DNA of 64,000 bases from Gammaproteobacteria bacterium (GCA_013152415.1 JAADGI010000008.1:1-64000); one strand, 5' to 3'. Counted from the first letter of the stretch, positions 1 through 10,765 are shown. A program made the numbers and translations. The notes: a model not told the origin generated them from the sequence alone.

Positions 1-2
1 GC

Positions 3-236
3 GGACGTCATACGCCGTTTTTCAATGGTTATCGGCCGCAGTTTTATTTTCGGACCACGGACGTGACCGGTTCTTGTGATCTGCCGGAAGGCACGGAGAT
101 GGTGATGCCAGGAGATAATGTGAAGATGGTGGTATCGATGATTGCACCGATCGCGATGGAAGAGGGTCTACGCTTTGCCATTCGTGAAGGTGGGCGCACA
201 GTAGGTGCAGGTGTGGTATCCAAGGTTATTGAATAA
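3..236 (+). CDS. tuf: Elongation factor Tu, C-terminal part (5' end outside window)
   Basis: The first 77 codons visible encode the end of EF-Tu domain 3, with the family pattern [20 protein letters not shown] followed by a VMPGDN turn and the ending [12 protein letters not shown]-Tu is the GTPase that brings aminoacyl-tRNA to the ribosome; its G domain lies upstream of the window. It ends 11 bases before rpsJ, the usual tuf–S10 junction in gammaproteobacteria, so the copy is probably the str-operon tufA. Partial only because of the window edge. Confidence 0.97.
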   Translation, partial: GRHTPFFNGYRPQFYFRTTDVTGSCDLPEGTEMVMPGDNVKMVVSMIAPIAMEEGLRFAIREGGRTVGAGVVSKVIE

Positions 237-247
237 GAGTCTGTATA

Positions 248-559
248 ATGGAAAATCAAAAGATACGCATACGACTAAAGGCCTTTGATCACCGCATGAT
301 TGATCGGTCTGCCGTGGAAATTGTGGAAACTGCCAAGCGCACAGGTGCCCTGGTCAGAGGTCCCATTCCACTTCCGACCAAGATCGAAAGGTATACCTTA
401 TTACGTTCGCCCCATGTGGACAAAAAATCCCGTGACCAATTTGAGATCCGCACTCATAAGCGCATCATGGACATCATTGAGCCCACTGAAAAGACCGTGG
501 ACGCGTTGATGAAACTTGATCTGGCGGCGGGTGTAGATGTTGAGATTAAATTGAGCTAA
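248..559 (+). CDS. rpsJ: 30S ribosomal protein S10 (NusE)
   Basis: A 103-residue protein of exactly the usual S10 length, beginning [14 protein letters not shown] and containing the conserved [17 protein letters not shown] stretch. S10 sits in the 30S head and, as NusE, also links ribosomes to the transcription antitermination complex. It is first gene of the S10 operon. Unusually, the gap to rplC is 123 bases and holds a dispersed repeat. Confidence 0.98.
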   Translation: MENQKIRIRLKAFDHRMIDRSAVEIVETAKRTGALVRGPIPLPTKIERYTLLRSPHVDKKSRDQFEIRTHKRIMDIIEPTEKTVDALMKLDLAAGVDVEIKLS

Positions 560-575
560 TCGGATATATAGAGAG

Positions 576-655
576 TAACGCAGAGAACGTAAAGGCGCAG
601 AGGCGCAAAGAAAATGACCGTGGTTATTAGGATATTTGTTTTGCGACTCCGCGTT
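576..655. repeat. Dispersed CGCAGAG/GCGCAAAG repeat between rpsJ and rplC
   Basis: AACGCAGAGAACGTAAAGG and GGCGCAGAGGCGCAAAG lie at 578–610, and a partial inverted partner (TTTGCGACTCCGCGTT) at 640–655, so the RNA could fold. The same motif family recurs at nine other intergenic loci in this window. Here it lies inside a highly expressed operon. Confidence 0.75.
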
Positions 656-682
656 AATTTGAAATAGTCAAGAGAGTATAAA

Positions 683-1336
683 ATGCCAATCGGGTTAATT
701 GCACAAAAGATCGGGATGAGTCGGGTATTTGCCGAAGACGGTTCTTCGACCCCGGTGACCGTGCTCGGGGTAATGCCCAACAGGGTGACCCAGGTCAAGA
801 CGGTTGCTAAGGACGGTTACGCCGCAGTGCAGATGACTGTGGGTGAGCGTCGTCCCAGTCGTGTGACTAAGCCTGCTGCGGGCCATTTTGCCAAAGCCGG
901 TGTTGCTGCAGGACATGTACTCAAAGAATTTCGTCTTGCCGAGGGTGAACTGGCAGATATTAGCCCCGGTGCTGAGTTAAAAGTCGATATATTTAAATCG
1001 GGTCAGAAGGTAGACATTCAAGGCACCTCCATTGGTAAGGGTTATGCTGGTGTTGTCAAACGATATGGGTTTCGTGGTGGTCGTGCCACTCACGGCTGTT
1101 CCCTTGCCCATAGAAAGCCAGGGTCTATTGGCCAGAACCAGGATCCAGGACGGGTGTTTCCGGGTAAGAAGATGTCTGGGCATATGGGTGATGTTAATCG
1201 CACCCAGCAAGGCCTGAAGATCGTGCGTATAGATGTAGAAAAGAATTTAATGCTGGTCAAAGGTTCCATTCCTGGAAGTGCAGGTTCAGATGTCTTTGTT
1301 CAGGCATCGATAAAATCTGCCGCAGTTCAGGCTTAA
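683..1336 (+). CDS. rplC: 50S ribosomal protein L3
   Basis: 217 residues, slightly longer than the 209 of E. coli L3. It starts MPIGLIAQKIGMSRVF and carries the L3 signature GFRGGRATHG followed by GSIGQNQDPGRVFPGKKM, the loop reaching the peptidyl-transferase area and containing the glutamine that PrmB methylates. L3 is an early 23S rRNA assembly protein. It lies between the repeat-bearing gap and rplD. Confidence 0.98.
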   Translation: MPIGLIAQKIGMSRVFAEDGSSTPVTVLGVMPNRVTQVKTVAKDGYAAVQMTVGERRPSRVTKPAAGHFAKAGVAAGHVLKEFRLAEGELADISPGAELKVDIFKSGQKVDIQGTSIGKGYAGVVKRYGFRGGRATHGCSLAHRKPGSIGQNQDPGRVFPGKKMSGHMGDVNRTQQGLKIVRIDVEKNLMLVKGSIPGSAGSDVFVQASIKSAAVQA

Positions 1337-1348
1337 GGGGTAAGTACG

Positions 1349-1969
1349 GTGCAACTGAGTATAATTGAAGCAAAAGGTGGCAAGGCCGGTGATAAGTTGA
1401 CCGTATCGGATGCGACCTTTGGCGTAAAATATAAGGAATCGCTGATCCATCAGGCCTTGGTGGCCTATCAGGCAGGTCAGCGTTCGGGTACCCGCGCCCA
1501 GAAAAATCGTGCGGCGGTACGTGGTGGTGGCGCCAAGCCCTGGCGTCAAAAGGGTACCGGTAATGCCCGTGCCGGGACCATTCGCAGCCCCATTTGGCGT
1601 GGTGGTGGCAGGACATTCCCGGCCCAGAATACGAGTTTTAAGCAGAAGTTTAATCGTAAAATGTATCGTGGTGCCATACGCGCCATCTTGTCGGAGTTGT
1701 TGCGCCAGGATCGTTTGCTGGTGGTGGATAAGTTGGCCATGGCAGCTCCCAAGACCAAGGTTTTGGCAGATACTCTAAATACCTTGGGTGTGACGGATGC
1801 CCTGATTGTGATTGACAGCTTTGATATGAATTTGGCGTTGTCGGGGCGTAACCTCGTCAAGGTTGATGTACGTGATGTTCCAGATATCAATCCGGATTGT
1901 TTGTTGAGGCACGAAAAGGTTGTCATGACAGTGGATGCATTGAAGAAGATAGAGGAGTGGTTGGGGTGA
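1349..1969 (+). CDS. rplD: 50S ribosomal protein L4
   Basis: 206 residues with the L4 core [25 protein letters not shown], the extended loop lining the exit tunnel. It starts at GTG (product [11 protein letters not shown]) with AAGGGG about 8 bases upstream; no ATG fits the family N-terminus. In E. coli L4 also represses its own operon, which is family knowledge and not visible here. Its stop overlaps the GTG of rplW by four bases, implying coupled translation. Confidence 0.97.
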   Translation: MQLSIIEAKGGKAGDKLTVSDATFGVKYKESLIHQALVAYQAGQRSGTRAQKNRAAVRGGGAKPWRQKGTGNARAGTIRSPIWRGGGRTFPAQNTSFKQKFNRKMYRGAIRAILSELLRQDRLLVVDKLAMAAPKTKVLADTLNTLGVTDALIVIDSFDMNLALSGRNLVKVDVRDVPDINPDCLLRHEKVVMTVDALKKIEEWLG

Positions 1970-2262
1970 GTGACGGTCGATTGTTTCAGATTATTCGGGC
2001 ACCCCATGTCTCTGAGAAGACAACACGGGTAGCGGACAAGCATCATCAGTTTGTATTTGAGGTGCTACCCAGTGCGACCAAGCCTGAAATTAAGCGGGCA
2101 GTGGAAAAGATGTTCAATGTCGATGTGCTGTCTGTGCAGGTGTTGAATATGAAAGGCAAGGTTAAGCGATTTGGTAGTACACCAGGTCGACGCAAGGCAC
2201 GTAAAAAGGCCTATGTAAGACTCAAGCCAGGCCAAGACATCGACTTTGCGGGTACGCAGTAG
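1966..2262 (+). CDS. rplW: 50S ribosomal protein L23
   Basis: I set the start at GTG 1966 (GTGA overlap with rplD stop), giving 98 residues starting [19 protein letters not shown], the normal L23 length and N-terminus. The frame is open further upstream only because it runs through rplD. L23 sits at the tunnel exit and docks trigger factor and SRP. The C-terminus has the expected basic stretch [17 protein letters not shown]. Confidence 0.95.
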   Translation: MSDGRLFQIIRAPHVSEKTTRVADKHHQFVFEVLPSATKPEIKRAVEKMFNVDVLSVQVLNMKGKVKRFGSTPGRRKARKKAYVRLKPGQDIDFAGTQ

Positions 2263-2276
2263 AATAGGAACAGATA

Positions 2277-3107
2277 ATGGCACTTGTAAAACTTAGACCG
2301 ACTACGCCCGGACAACGTGGCATGGTCAGGGTGGTAACACCGGAACTGCATAAGGGTAAACCTTATGCTGGCCTGCTTGAGCCAAAGCAGTCCACTGGTG
2401 GCCGTAATAACAAGGGCCGGATCACGGTGCGTCATCGTGGCGGTGGGCACAAGCGTCATTATCGGTTGGTGGATTTTCGTCGTGACAAAGACGGTGTTCC
2501 CGGCAAGGTGGAACGTTTGGAGTATGACCCGAATCGTAGCGCCCATCTCGCCTTGATCATATATGCCGATGGTGAACGTCGCTATATCATCGCCCCCAAA
2601 GGTTTGGGAGTCGGCAGTAAAATTGTAGCCGGTGTAGAGGCGCCCATTGCCCCCGGTAATGCTTTGCCTTTGCGTAACATCCCTGTGGGTACGACGGTGC
2701 ATTGTGTGGAAATGAAACCGGGCAAGGGTGCTCAGATAGGCCGATCTGCAGGTAGTGTTGTTCAGTATTTGGGTCGTGAAAGAGATTATGCGCAGTTGCG
2801 CCTGCGTTCTGGTGAGGTGCGTCTGATACACCTGGATTGCCGTGCAACCATTGGTGAAGTGGGTAATGCCGAACATGCCTTGCGTAAATTGGGCAAGGCC
2901 GGTGCCAAGCGCTGGCGTGGTATACGCCCCACAGTGCGTGGTGTGGCCATGAATCCGGTAGATCATCCCCATGGTGGCGGTGAAGGCCGTACCTCAGGGG
3001 GGCGTCATCCGGTTAGTCCGTGGGGTGTGCCGACTAAAGGGTACAAGACTCGGCACAACAAGCGTACCGACGGAATGATCATGCGCCGTCGGAAGAAGAA
3101 AGGTTAA
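2277..3107 (+). CDS. rplB: 50S ribosomal protein L2
   Basis: 276 residues. It contains the family signature [18 protein letters not shown] near residues 225–242, including the conserved His implicated in peptidyl-transferase centre structure, and ends MRRRKKKG. L2 is a primary 23S rRNA binder needed for subunit joining. Next gene rpsS follows after five bases. Confidence 0.98.
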   Translation: MALVKLRPTTPGQRGMVRVVTPELHKGKPYAGLLEPKQSTGGRNNKGRITVRHRGGGHKRHYRLVDFRRDKDGVPGKVERLEYDPNRSAHLALIIYADGERRYIIAPKGLGVGSKIVAGVEAPIAPGNALPLRNIPVGTTVHCVEMKPGKGAQIGRSAGSVVQYLGRERDYAQLRLRSGEVRLIHLDCRATIGEVGNAEHALRKLGKAGAKRWRGIRPTVRGVAMNPVDHPHGGGEGRTSGGRHPVSPWGVPTKGYKTRHNKRTDGMIMRRRKKKG

Positions 3108-3112
3108 AGCAT

Positions 3113-3385
3113 ATGCCACGTTCAATTAGTAAGGGTCCGTTTATTGATCATCATCTCGCCGCAAAGGTTATTTCGGCGAAAGCGGCCAATAGCCGTAAGC
3201 CCATTAAGACTTGGTCTCGTCGTTCCACCATTACACCGGATTTTGTCGGACTGACTATTGCCATTCATAACGGTAGGCAACATGTGCCGGTTCTCATAAG
3301 TGAAAATATGGTGGGCCATAAGTTAGGTGAGTTCGCAGCGACACGAACATTTAGAGGCCATATCGCCGCTAAGAAGGCTAAGTAG
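3113..3385 (+). CDS. rpsS: 30S ribosomal protein S19
   Basis: 90 residues starting [14 protein letters not shown], with [21 protein letters not shown] and [15 protein letters not shown], diagnostic of S19. It forms the 30S head together with S13. Placed between rplB and rplV as in the standard S10 operon. Confidence 0.98.
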   Translation: MPRSISKGPFIDHHLAAKVISAKAANSRKPIKTWSRRSTITPDFVGLTIAIHNGRQHVPVLISENMVGHKLGEFAATRTFRGHIAAKKAK

Positions 3386-3399
3386 AGGAGTTATAGCTG

Positions 3400-3744
3400 A
3401 TGCAGGCCAAGGCCATATTAAAATATATCCGTTTATCCCCGCAGAAGATTCGCTTGGTAGCTGATCAGATTAGGGGTTTGCCGGTAGCGCGAGCTATTAA
3501 CGTGCTCAAGTTTAGTAACAAGCGCGCTGCTTTGTCCGTACGAAAGGTATTGGAGTCTGCTATTGCTAATGCTGAGCACAATGAAGGCGCAGATATTGAT
3601 GAGTTAAAAGTATCCGAGACCTTTGTCAACGAAGGTCCCACGCTCAAGCGTTGGCGGCCAAGGGCTAAAGGGCGTTCAGGTAAGATTTTAAAACGCAGTA
3701 GCCATATAACGGTTACTGTGAGTGATGAAGGAGGAAGGCGATAA
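3400..3744 (+). CDS. rplV: 50S ribosomal protein L22
   Basis: 114 residues. The start [20 protein letters not shown], and the hairpin region ending [16 protein letters not shown], match L22, which lines the nascent-peptide tunnel and forms part of the macrolide site. An AGAGGAG-like RBS precedes the ATG. Its TAA overlaps the ATG of rpsC by one base. Confidence 0.97.
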   Translation: MQAKAILKYIRLSPQKIRLVADQIRGLPVARAINVLKFSNKRAALSVRKVLESAIANAEHNEGADIDELKVSETFVNEGPTLKRWRPRAKGRSGKILKRSSHITVTVSDEGGRR

Positions 3745-4430
3745 TGGGCCAGAAAGTCCATCCAAATGGTATACGCCTCGGTATTGTTAAAGATTGGGAT
3801 GCCATGTGGTATGCCGGTAAGCATCAATATGCCGATAACCTGGCTCACGACCTCAAGGTGCGTGACTACATCAAGGCCAAGTTAAAAAATGCCGCTGTCA
3901 GCCGTATCGTGATACAGCGGCCGGCACAAAACATGAATGTAACAATTTATACTGCACGTCCGGGTATCGTTATTGGCAAGAAGGGTGAGGATATCGAAAA
4001 ATTACGTCTGCAGATTGGCAAGCTTACTGGTTTACCGGCACAGGTTACCATCGAAGAAGTCCGAAAGCCTGAGTTAGATGCTACCTTGGTGGCCGAAAAT
4101 ATTGCCCAGCAGTTGGAAAAGCGGATTATGTTTAGGCGCGCAATGAAGCGTGCAGTGACCAACGGTATGCGGCTTGGTGCGCTGGGCATGAAAGTCATGG
4201 TGGCGGGACGTCTAAATGGCGCTGAGATTGCCAGGACAGAGTGGACTCGCGAGGGCCGCGTGCCTTTGCATACGCTACGTGCAGATATTGATTATGGTAC
4301 CGCCCGTGCCAGTACCACCTATGGTGTAATAGGGGTGAAGGTGTGGATCTTTAAAGGCGAGATTTTTATTGAAGATCAACAAACGGGTGCTGATGAAGAG
4401 ACAGAGGCGAAAGCCGCTGCCAAGGCATAA
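3744..4430 (+). CDS. rpsC: 30S ribosomal protein S3
   Basis: 228 residues with the N-terminal [14 protein letters not shown] and the type-2 KH domain centred on [16 protein letters not shown]3 lies at the mRNA entry tunnel and contributes to mRNA unwinding. The C-terminal tail is acidic then Ala-rich ([12 protein letters not shown]), a variable region in this family. One-base overlap with rplV. Confidence 0.97.
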   Translation: MGQKVHPNGIRLGIVKDWDAMWYAGKHQYADNLAHDLKVRDYIKAKLKNAAVSRIVIQRPAQNMNVTIYTARPGIVIGKKGEDIEKLRLQIGKLTGLPAQVTIEEVRKPELDATLVAENIAQQLEKRIMFRRAMKRAVTNGMRLGALGMKVMVAGRLNGAEIARTEWTREGRVPLHTLRADIDYGTARASTTYGVIGVKVWIFKGEIFIEDQQTGADEETEAKAAAKA

Positions 4431-4441
4431 CGGGGTAGACG

Positions 4442-4855
4442 ATGCTGCAACCTAAGAGAACCAAGTTTCGTAAGCAGCAAAAGGGCCGCAATCGTGGTGT
4501 TGCGACCCGCGGTCATCGGGTCAGCTTTGGAGATTTTGGTCTTAAAGCGATTACTCGTGGCCGGGTGACTGCAAGGCAGATTGAAGCCGCAAGAAGGGCG
4601 TTGACGCGGCATATTAAACGTGGCGGTCGGGTGTGGATACGCGTATTTCCCGACAAACCGATTTCAAAGAAACCGCTAGAGGTGCGTATGGGTAAGGGCA
4701 AAGGCAATCCGGAGTATTGGGTGGCCCTGGTTAAGCCCGGACATGTCTTGTATGAAATGCAGGGTGTTGATGAACAGACCGCACGCGAGGCATTTCGTTT
4801 GGCGGGTGCCAAACTTCCAGTGCGTACCAGTTTTGTGAGACGGCAGGTGGCATGA
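4442..4855 (+). CDS. rplP: 50S ribosomal protein L16
   Basis: 137 residues beginning [19 protein letters not shown], with [18 protein letters not shown], the L16 signature near the A-site tRNA elbow. This protein is placed late in 50S assembly. Its stop overlaps the ATG of rpmC by four bases (ATGA). Confidence 0.97.
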   Translation: MLQPKRTKFRKQQKGRNRGVATRGHRVSFGDFGLKAITRGRVTARQIEAARRALTRHIKRGGRVWIRVFPDKPISKKPLEVRMGKGKGNPEYWVALVKPGHVLYEMQGVDEQTAREAFRLAGAKLPVRTSFVRRQVA

Positions 4856-5052
4856 TGAAGGCGCATGAAATGAGAGCAAAGTCTGTTGAAGACTTAAATA
4901 CAGAGTTGCAGGATCTGCTGCGCGAACAGTTTAATTTACGCATGCAAAATGCAACAGGCCAGCTAGCCAACCATACTCTAATACGAAATGTACGGCATAA
5001 TATTGCACGTGTCCGTACAGTGTTGACCGAAAAAGCGAGAGCACAATCATGA
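4852..5052 (+). CDS. rpmC: 50S ribosomal protein L29
   Basis: 66 residues containing [16 protein letters not shown] and [15 protein letters not shown], the two long helices of L29, which sits next to L23 at the tunnel exit. Two ATG codons in a row (4852 and 4855) could serve as start; the first gives the four-base overlap with rplP. It overlaps rpsQ by four bases at the 3' end. Confidence 0.96.
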   Translation: MMKAHEMRAKSVEDLNTELQDLLREQFNLRMQNATGQLANHTLIRNVRHNIARVRTVLTEKARAQS

Positions 5053-5309
5053 GCGGAAAGGAAAAGCGTGCGCGAACGCTGACCGGAAAGGTGACCAGTA
5101 ATGCGATGGACAAGAGCGCCACGATAATGGTGGAACGTCGCTTGAAGCACCCGCTTTATCATAAGTTTATGCGCCGGTCTACGAAATATCATGCCCACGA
5201 TGAAAATAACGAATGTGGTGTAGGTGACGTAGTGCTTATTCAGGAATGCCGACCTTTATCGAAGACTAAAAGTTGGCGGTTAGTAAAAGTCCTGGAAAAG
5301 GCAAGCTAG
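5049..5309 (+). CDS. rpsQ: 30S ribosomal protein S17
   Basis: 86 residues with [20 protein letters not shown] and [18 protein letters not shown], the OB-fold S17 pattern. S17 binds 16S rRNA helix 11 early in assembly. Starts in an ATGA overlap with rpmC. Confidence 0.97.
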   Translation: MSGKEKRARTLTGKVTSNAMDKSATIMVERRLKHPLYHKFMRRSTKYHAHDENNECGVGDVVLIQECRPLSKTKSWRLVKVLEKAS

Positions 5310-5329
5310 GCGTTGTGAGGAGTTAGACA

Positions 5330-5698
5330 ATGATACAAATGCAAAGCGTATTGACCGTGGCCGATAACAGTGGTGCCAAGAGGGTCCAGTGTATAAAGGT
5401 ATTGGGTGGATCCAAGCGTCGCTATGCAGGCATTGGTGATGTTATCAAGATCAGCGTGAAAGAGGCTATACCCAATGGACGCGTCAAGAAGGGTGAGGTA
5501 TATAACGCGGTGATCGTGCGTACCGCAAAAGGTGTGCGACGTAGTGATGGGTCATTAATACGGTTTGATAAAAATGCAGCAGTCTTGCTTAACGCCCAAT
5601 TGCAGCCCGTCGGGACGCGTATATTTGGGCCAGTTACTCGCGAGCTTAGGACTGAGAAATTTATGAAGATTATTTCTTTGGCACCGGAAGTGCTTTAG
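5330..5698 (+). CDS. rplN: 50S ribosomal protein L14
   Basis: 122 residues starting [18 protein letters not shown] and ending [19 protein letters not shown] ([16 protein letters not shown]); exact family length. L14 contacts 16S rRNA in an intersubunit bridge and is the docking site of the RsfS silencing factor. First gene of the spc block, GAGGAG RBS upstream. Confidence 0.98.
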   Translation: MIQMQSVLTVADNSGAKRVQCIKVLGGSKRRYAGIGDVIKISVKEAIPNGRVKKGEVYNAVIVRTAKGVRRSDGSLIRFDKNAAVLLNAQLQPVGTRIFGPVTRELRTEKFMKIISLAPEVL

Positions 5699-5706
5699 GT
5701 GACCGC

Positions 5707-6024
5707 ATGAATAAAATACGAAAAGGTGATGAAGTGATTGTACTCGCAGGCCGTGATCGTGGTAAGCGCGGTACTGTGCTCAGAATGTTGGATTTTGATA
5801 GGGCGCTAGTGGATAACGTCAATCTTGTAAAGAGGCATACCAAGCCTAACCCTAATAAGGGTATTACTGGTGGCATTGTAGAAAAAGAGGCGTCTATCCA
5901 TTTGTCTAGTATTGCTTTGTATAATCCTGCCACTAAAAAGGCGGATCGGGTGGGTATTAAAACCCTGGAAGATGGGCGTCGAGTGAGATTTTTTAAGTCA
6001 AACGGCGAAGTTGTTGATATATAA
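5707..6024 (+). CDS. rplX: 50S ribosomal protein L24
   Basis: 105 residues with an N-terminal KOW motif ([17 protein letters not shown]) and the following [12 protein letters not shown] stretch. L24 initiates folding of the 5' domain of 23S rRNA. Separated by 8 bases from rplN. Confidence 0.97.
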   Translation: MNKIRKGDEVIVLAGRDRGKRGTVLRMLDFDRALVDNVNLVKRHTKPNPNKGITGGIVEKEASIHLSSIALYNPATKKADRVGIKTLEDGRRVRFFKSNGEVVDI

Positions 6025-6038
6025 GTAGCAGATAAATC

Positions 6039-6578
6039 ATGGCTAGATTTTTTAAAATTTATCAGGAAAAGGTGGCACCGGCTCTGCGGGAGCAATTTAG
6101 TTATACCAGCACGATGCAGATCCCGCGTATTAGCAAAATTACCCTCAATATGGGGTTGGGCGAGGCCGTGGCCAACAAGAAGATCGTTGATGTCGCAATC
6201 AAAGATATGGAGAAGATCGCAGGTCAGAAGGCGATAGTCACCTATGCGCGCAAATCCATTGCCGGTTTTAAGATACGTGATGGTTGGCCCATTGGTTGTA
6301 AGGTAACATTGCGGCGGGATCGCATGTATGAGTTTTTAGATCGGCTTGTCACGATTGCTATACCGCGCATTAGGGATTTCCGTGGATTGCCGGCCAAGTC
6401 TTTTGATGGTCGTGGTAATTATTCCATGGGGCTTAAGGAACAAATTGTGTTTCCTGAGATTGACTATGACAAGATTGATGCTCTGCGTGGCATGGATATT
6501 ACTATTACCACCACCGCTAAGAGCGACGAAGAGTGCAAGGCTTTATTAAAGGCCTTCAATTTTCCGATTAAAGGATAA
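6039..6578 (+). CDS. rplE: 50S ribosomal protein L5
   Basis: 179 residues, the usual L5 length, with [15 protein letters not shown] and [19 protein letters not shown] sequence ([16 protein letters not shown]). L5 binds 5S rRNA and contacts the P-site tRNA and 30S head. Four bases before rpsN. Confidence 0.97.
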   Translation: MARFFKIYQEKVAPALREQFSYTSTMQIPRISKITLNMGLGEAVANKKIVDVAIKDMEKIAGQKAIVTYARKSIAGFKIRDGWPIGCKVTLRRDRMYEFLDRLVTIAIPRIRDFRGLPAKSFDGRGNYSMGLKEQIVFPEIDYDKIDALRGMDITITTTAKSDEECKALLKAFNFPIKG

Positions 6579-6582
6579 TCCT

Positions 6583-6888
6583 ATGGCCAAGAAATCGATG
6601 ATTGCACGAGACGTGAAGCGCAGCTTAACAGTGGCGCGATTCGCTGATAAGCGCGCCACCTTGAAGGCAAAGGTGAAGGATCCAAATTTGAGTTTTGATG
6701 AAAGGCAAGCTGCTATACAGGATCTGCAGAAATTACCGCGTAATGCCAGCCCATCTCGTATGCGCAATCGTTGTAGGTTAACCGGACGTCCACGCGGCTA
6801 CTATCGAAAGTTTGGCTTGTGTCGGAATAAATTACGTGAGGTCGTGATGCAAGGTGCGGCCCCTGGTGTAGTTAAGGCGAGTTGGTGA
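6583..6888 (+). CDS. rpsN: 30S ribosomal protein S14, zinc-free form
   Basis: 101 residues: the long C-minus form of S14. Only single cysteines remain ([19 protein letters not shown]) with no CxxC pairs, so no zinc ribbon. S14 helps assemble the 30S head. In contrast, S4 and L36 in this same cluster keep their zinc ligands. Confidence 0.96.
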   Translation: MAKKSMIARDVKRSLTVARFADKRATLKAKVKDPNLSFDERQAAIQDLQKLPRNASPSRMRNRCRLTGRPRGYYRKFGLCRNKLREVVMQGAAPGVVKASW

Positions 6889-6892
6889 AATT

Positions 6893-7285
6893 ATGAGTAT
6901 GACAGACCCCATAGCGGATATGCTGACCCGCATACGCAACGGCCACAAAGCAGGCATGGTCTCCGTGAGTATGCCGTCTTCCAAGCTAAAGCGGGCAATT
7001 GCCGCGGTGCTGAAAGACGAGGGCTACATTGAGGAATTTGGTGTTAAGGAAAGCTCAAAACCGACTCTTCAAATCACACTTAAGTATTATCAGGGCAAGC
7101 CGGTGATTGAAAAGATCAATCGTGTCAGTCGGCCCGGGTTGCGGGTCTATCGTGACAAAAACACCATACCCCAGGAGTTGGGTGGTATGGGGGTTGTTAT
7201 CGTGTCAACGTCTAAAGGTATCATGACAGATCGTGCGGCGCGTGAAGCGGGTGTTGGTGGGGAGGTACTCTGCCGGATCGTATGA
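6893..7285 (+). CDS. rpsH: 30S ribosomal protein S8
   Basis: 130 residues with [14 protein letters not shown] at the N-terminus and [20 protein letters not shown] near the C-terminus, diagnostic of S8. A second ATG two codons in (6899) would give the more typical MTDPIADM start. In E. coli S8 represses the spc operon through an rplE-leader hairpin; I did not detect that element here. Confidence 0.97.
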   Translation: MSMTDPIADMLTRIRNGHKAGMVSVSMPSSKLKRAIAAVLKDEGYIEEFGVKESSKPTLQITLKYYQGKPVIEKINRVSRPGLRVYRDKNTIPQELGGMGVVIVSTSKGIMTDRAAREAGVGGEVLCRIV

Positions 7286-7303
7286 TCTTGAGTAGAAAAT
7301 ATT

Positions 7304-7837
7304 ATGTCTAGGGTAGCAAAAAATCCAATACCTGTTCCAAGTGGTGTTAGTGTCTCTTTGAATCAAGAGTCTATTAGCATCAAGGGTCCAAAGGGTGAAT
7401 TGTCATTACGTACTCACCCCACCGTACGCATAGAGCGTGATGGAGATGTATTAAGTATCGCCGTGGTGGGGCGGGAAGCTCCAGTAGGTGCTATGGCTGG
7501 AACCACTCGAGCCTTGGTGTATAACATGGTTCAAGGGGTGTCTCAGGGTTTTGAGAAGAAACTGACCATTATTGGAGTGGGCTATCGTGCTCAGGTACAG
7601 GGTAAAAAATTAAATCTGACCCTGGGTTTTTCTCATCCAGTGGCGCATACGATCCCAGAGGGTATTGTCATCGAAACCCCTAGTCAGACAGAAATTGTAG
7701 TAAAGGGTGTGGATAAACAAAAGGTAGGCCAAGTTGCGGCAGAGATTCGTGCTTATCGGCCGCCCGAGCCTTATAAAGGTAAAGGCGTTCGTTATAGTGA
7801 CGAGCATGTGGTCCGCAAGCAGGCTAAGAAGAAGTAA
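7304..7837 (+). CDS. rplF: 50S ribosomal protein L6
   Basis: 177 residues, the typical L6 length, with [15 protein letters not shown] at the start and the [16 protein letters not shown] signature near the end. L6 lies close to the GTPase-associated region of the 50S subunit. Confidence 0.98.
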   Translation: MSRVAKNPIPVPSGVSVSLNQESISIKGPKGELSLRTHPTVRIERDGDVLSIAVVGREAPVGAMAGTTRALVYNMVQGVSQGFEKKLTIIGVGYRAQVQGKKLNLTLGFSHPVAHTIPEGIVIETPSQTEIVVKGVDKQKVGQVAAEIRAYRPPEPYKGKGVRYSDEHVVRKQAKKK

Positions 7838-7872
7838 TCGTTAGTCTTTAGATATAAAACGAGTAAGCAATT

Positions 7873-8229
7873 ATGAAAAGCAAACGTACAGCACGATTGC
7901 GCAGGGCGGGTAAGACGCGTGCCAAAATTCGTGAGCTGCATGTAGACAGATTGTGTGTATATCGTACATCACGGCATATCTATGCCCAGGTGATTAGTGC
8001 CGACGGTGATCGAGTGCTGGCGAGTGCCTCTACCGCAGAGAAAGAAATTCGCGGCACCATCAAACATGGTGGAAATGCAGAAGCGGCGAAGGTGGTGGGT
8101 AAGCGTGTGGCAGAGAAGGCCAAGAGTGCGGGGATTAGCCGGGTGGCTTTCGATCGTTCTGGCTTTAAGTATCACGGTCGGATTCAGGCGTTGGCCGATG
8201 CCGCGCGTGAAAATGGTTTGAAATTCTGA
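7873..8229 (+). CDS. rplR: 50S ribosomal protein L18
   Basis: 118 residues with the basic N-terminal tail needed for 5S rRNA binding ([18 protein letters not shown]) and ending [21 protein letters not shown]18 joins L5 in bringing 5S rRNA to the 50S subunit. Confidence 0.97.
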   Translation: MKSKRTARLRRAGKTRAKIRELHVDRLCVYRTSRHIYAQVISADGDRVLASASTAEKEIRGTIKHGGNAEAAKVVGKRVAEKAKSAGISRVAFDRSGFKYHGRIQALADAARENGLKF

Positions 8230-8239
8230 GGACTGACTA

Positions 8240-8743
8240 GTGGCAGGCAACTTTAAAACAGAAAGTGATTCTGATCTACAGGAAAAGCTCGTCAGTGTTC
8301 GACGTGTTGCAAAGGTCGTCAAAGGCGGACGCTTGTTTGGCTTTACTGCCTTGACAGTGGTAGGCGACGGCAAGGGTCGGGTCGGCATGGGTCGTGGTAA
8401 GGCCCGGGAAGTGCCCGTAGCCATACAAAAGGCCATGGAGGAAGCCCGTAAGAGCATGATTCGTATCAACCGTAACAAGGTTACGCTCTTTCATGATATT
8501 GAGAGCCGCCACTGTTCAACCAAGGTGGTGATGAAGCCTGCATCGGAAGGGACCGGTATTATTGCTGGAGGTGTCATGCGTGCCGTATTCGAAGCAGCGG
8601 GGATACAAGACGTGTTGGCCAAATGCATTGGTTCTACGAACCCGGTCAATGTGGTTCGGGCCACCATTAAAGGTTTGGCAGCGGGTCGCAGTCCGCAAGA
8701 GATCAGCGCCAAACGTGGACTCAAGCTAAAGGATCTGGCCTAG
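8240..8743 (+). CDS. rpsE: 30S ribosomal protein S5
   Basis: 167 residues, GTG start preceded by GAGGACTGA. It has the double-stranded RNA-binding N-terminal domain ([20 protein letters not shown]) and the conserved [16 protein letters not shown]5 lies at the mRNA entry and affects decoding accuracy. Confidence 0.97.
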   Translation: MAGNFKTESDSDLQEKLVSVRRVAKVVKGGRLFGFTALTVVGDGKGRVGMGRGKAREVPVAIQKAMEEARKSMIRINRNKVTLFHDIESRHCSTKVVMKPASEGTGIIAGGVMRAVFEAAGIQDVLAKCIGSTNPVNVVRATIKGLAAGRSPQEISAKRGLKLKDLA

Positions 8744-8767
8744 AAGGCATAGGGGAGTTTCAGGACC

Positions 8768-8956
8768 GTGGCAACAGATAAAATGATTACAGTAACCTTG
8801 GTGCGCAGTTTGATTGGCCGCAAAAAAAGCCACATCGCCTGCGCACGTGGTTTAGGTTTACGACGCATTCACCATACGGTCGATGTGATCGATACTCCGG
8901 AAAATCGCGGGATGATCAATCAGATATCCTACATGTTGAAGTGTGAGGGCAGATAA
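8768..8956 (+). CDS. rpmD: 50S ribosomal protein L30
   Basis: 62 residues, GTG start, with [27 protein letters not shown] sequence and [13 protein letters not shown] at the C-terminal side. Present in the bacterial spc operon between rpsE and rplO. It ends one base before the rplO ATG. Confidence 0.95.
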   Translation: MATDKMITVTLVRSLIGRKKSHIACARGLGLRRIHHTVDVIDTPENRGMINQISYMLKCEGR

Positions 8957-8957
8957 G

Positions 8958-9392
8958 ATGTACTTGAATACGCTAAGTCCCGCGAAGGGGGCCAGGACCT
9001 GCCGCAAGCGTGTTGGCCGTGGGTCCGGATCTGGGGTAGGTAAAACCTGTGGTCGGGGCCATAAGGGACAGAAATCCCGCTCCGGTGGATACCATAAGGT
9101 AGGTTTTGAGGGCGGTCAAATGCCCTTGCAACGACGTCTCCCCAAGCGTGGCTTCAGGTCCCGGCGTAGTCAGTTGAGTGCCCAGATCAGGTTGCATGCT
9201 CTGGAGAAAGTCAGTGCAGACGTTATTGATCTCGCGGTGTTAAAAGACCTCAACCTGGTTCCACGGGTGGTCAAGCGGGTTAAAATTTTGAATACCGGCT
9301 CATTGAGCCGGGCGCTGACCGTGCGCGGCTTGGTCCTGACCAAGGGTGCCGAGCAGGCAATCAATAAGGCAGGCGGTAAGGTAGAGGCGTAA
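8958..9392 (+). CDS. rplO: 50S ribosomal protein L15
   Basis: I place the start at ATG 8958 ([13 protein letters not shown]), giving 144 residues; it is preceded by GAGGG at 8945–8949. A GTG at 8943 in frame would add five residues inside rpmD and does not fit the family. It carries the [19 protein letters not shown] basic N-terminal loop. Overlaps secY by one base. Confidence 0.96.
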   Translation: MYLNTLSPAKGARTCRKRVGRGSGSGVGKTCGRGHKGQKSRSGGYHKVGFEGGQMPLQRRLPKRGFRSRRSQLSAQIRLHALEKVSADVIDLAVLKDLNLVPRVVKRVKILNTGSLSRALTVRGLVLTKGAEQAINKAGGKVEA

Positions 9393-10735
9393 TGGCGGCA
9401 CCGAAGAAATCAGGTGTAGGCGGTCCCGGCAAAAATACCGAACTGCGGCAGCGTATATTGTTTGTGTTGGGCGCACTGATTGTATTTCGTGTGGGCGCAT
9501 TTATTCCTGTACCAGGAATAAATGCTATCGCCCTGGAACAGTTTTTTGAGCAGACCCAAGGATCGATCCTTGATGTCTTCAATATGTTTTCTGGTGGGGC
9601 CCTGAAGCGGCTGTCGTTATTTGCCCTCGGAGTAATGCCCTATATTTCTGCCTCCATCATTATGCAAATGATGACTGCGGTGATACCGACTTTGGAACAG
9701 TTGAAAAAGGAAGGTGAGGCAGGGCGCCGTAAGATTACCCAATACACCCGTTATGGCACGGTCATCCTGGCCACCTTTCAGGGATTGGGCATTGCCATTG
9801 CCATGGAAAGCCAATCGGTGGGGAGCAGCCAGGTGGTGCTGACGCCGGGCCTGGGATTTAAGATCACCACGGTGGTGACCCTGGTAACGGGTACCATGTT
9901 TTTGATGTGGTTGGGCGAACAGATGACCGAACGGGGCGTAGGCAATGGTATTTCATTGTTGATATTTGCCGGTATCGTTGCCGGTCTACCCTCGGCTATA
10001 GGCGGCACCCTGGAGTTGGCCCGTACCGGACAGTTTAGTCCTCTGGGTATATTATTGCTGTTTGTTGGCACTATTGCAGTGACTGGATTTGTCGTTTTTG
10101 TAGAGCGTGGGCAGCGACGAATTACCGTGAATTATGCCAAGCGACAGCAAGGCAGAAAGATGTTTGCCGGGCAAAGTAGTCATTTGCCCCTGAAGGTCAA
10201 TATGGCCGGTGTGATCCCGCCCATCTTTGCGTCAAGCATTATTTTGTTTCCATCCAGCATAGGTAGTTTGCTGGGACGCTCAGAGGGGATGCGCTGGCTC
10301 AGTGATTTAGCCACCACCTTGCAGCCGGGTGAGCCGGTGTATGTCATGGCCTATGCTGGCGCGATTTTATTTTTCTGTTTTTTCTATACGGCGTTGATTT
10401 TTAACCCCAAAGAAATGGCGGATAATCTGAAGAGACAAGGCGCTTTTATACCGGGAATCCGGCCAGGTGATCAAAGTGCGCGTTATATTGATAGTGTGAT
10501 GTCACGCTTAACACTGATTGGTGCGCTGTATATCACCTTTGTATGTTTGATCCCTGAGTTTTTAATAGTTTATTACTCTGTGCCATTTTATTTTGGTGGT
10601 ACCTCGTTGTTGATAATTGTTGTGGTGATTATGGATCTCATCTCGCAGATCCAGTCCCACTTGATGTCGAGGCAGTACGAAAGCCTCTTGAAAAAAGCCA
10701 ATCTCAGTGGTGGACTCGGTGGTTTGCCTCGTTAG
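9392..10735 (+). CDS. secY: Preprotein translocase subunit SecY
   Basis: 447 residues with about ten hydrophobic membrane segments, the core of the SecYEG channel that moves unfolded proteins across or into the inner membrane. Recognisable pieces are [12 protein letters not shown] after TM1, the plug-region sequence [26 protein letters not shown] TM5 region ([14 protein letters not shown]), and the cytosolic C5 loop [22 protein letters not shown] that contacts SecA. It is the usual last gene of the spc operon before rpmJ. Confidence 0.98.
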   Translation: MAAPKKSGVGGPGKNTELRQRILFVLGALIVFRVGAFIPVPGINAIALEQFFEQTQGSILDVFNMFSGGALKRLSLFALGVMPYISASIIMQMMTAVIPTLEQLKKEGEAGRRKITQYTRYGTVILATFQGLGIAIAMESQSVGSSQVVLTPGLGFKITTVVTLVTGTMFLMWLGEQMTERGVGNGISLLIFAGIVAGLPSAIGGTLELARTGQFSPLGILLLFVGTIAVTGFVVFVERGQRRITVNYAKRQQGRKMFAGQSSHLPLKVNMAGVIPPIFASSIILFPSSIGSLLGRSEGMRWLSDLATTLQPGEPVYVMAYAGAILFFCFFYTALIFNPKEMADNLKRQGAFIPGIRPGDQSARYIDSVMSRLTLIGALYITFVCLIPEFLIVYYSVPFYFGGTSLLIIVVVIMDLISQIQSHLMSRQYESLLKKANLSGGLGGLPR

Positions 10736-10765
10736 TGGGTTAGATTTGGTTTTGGAGCTAAGACA

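Noticed and set aside
2211..2972. 253-residue open frame on the − strand across rplB
   Set aside because: It is the antisense shadow of a highly conserved gene with no RBS and no family-like composition.
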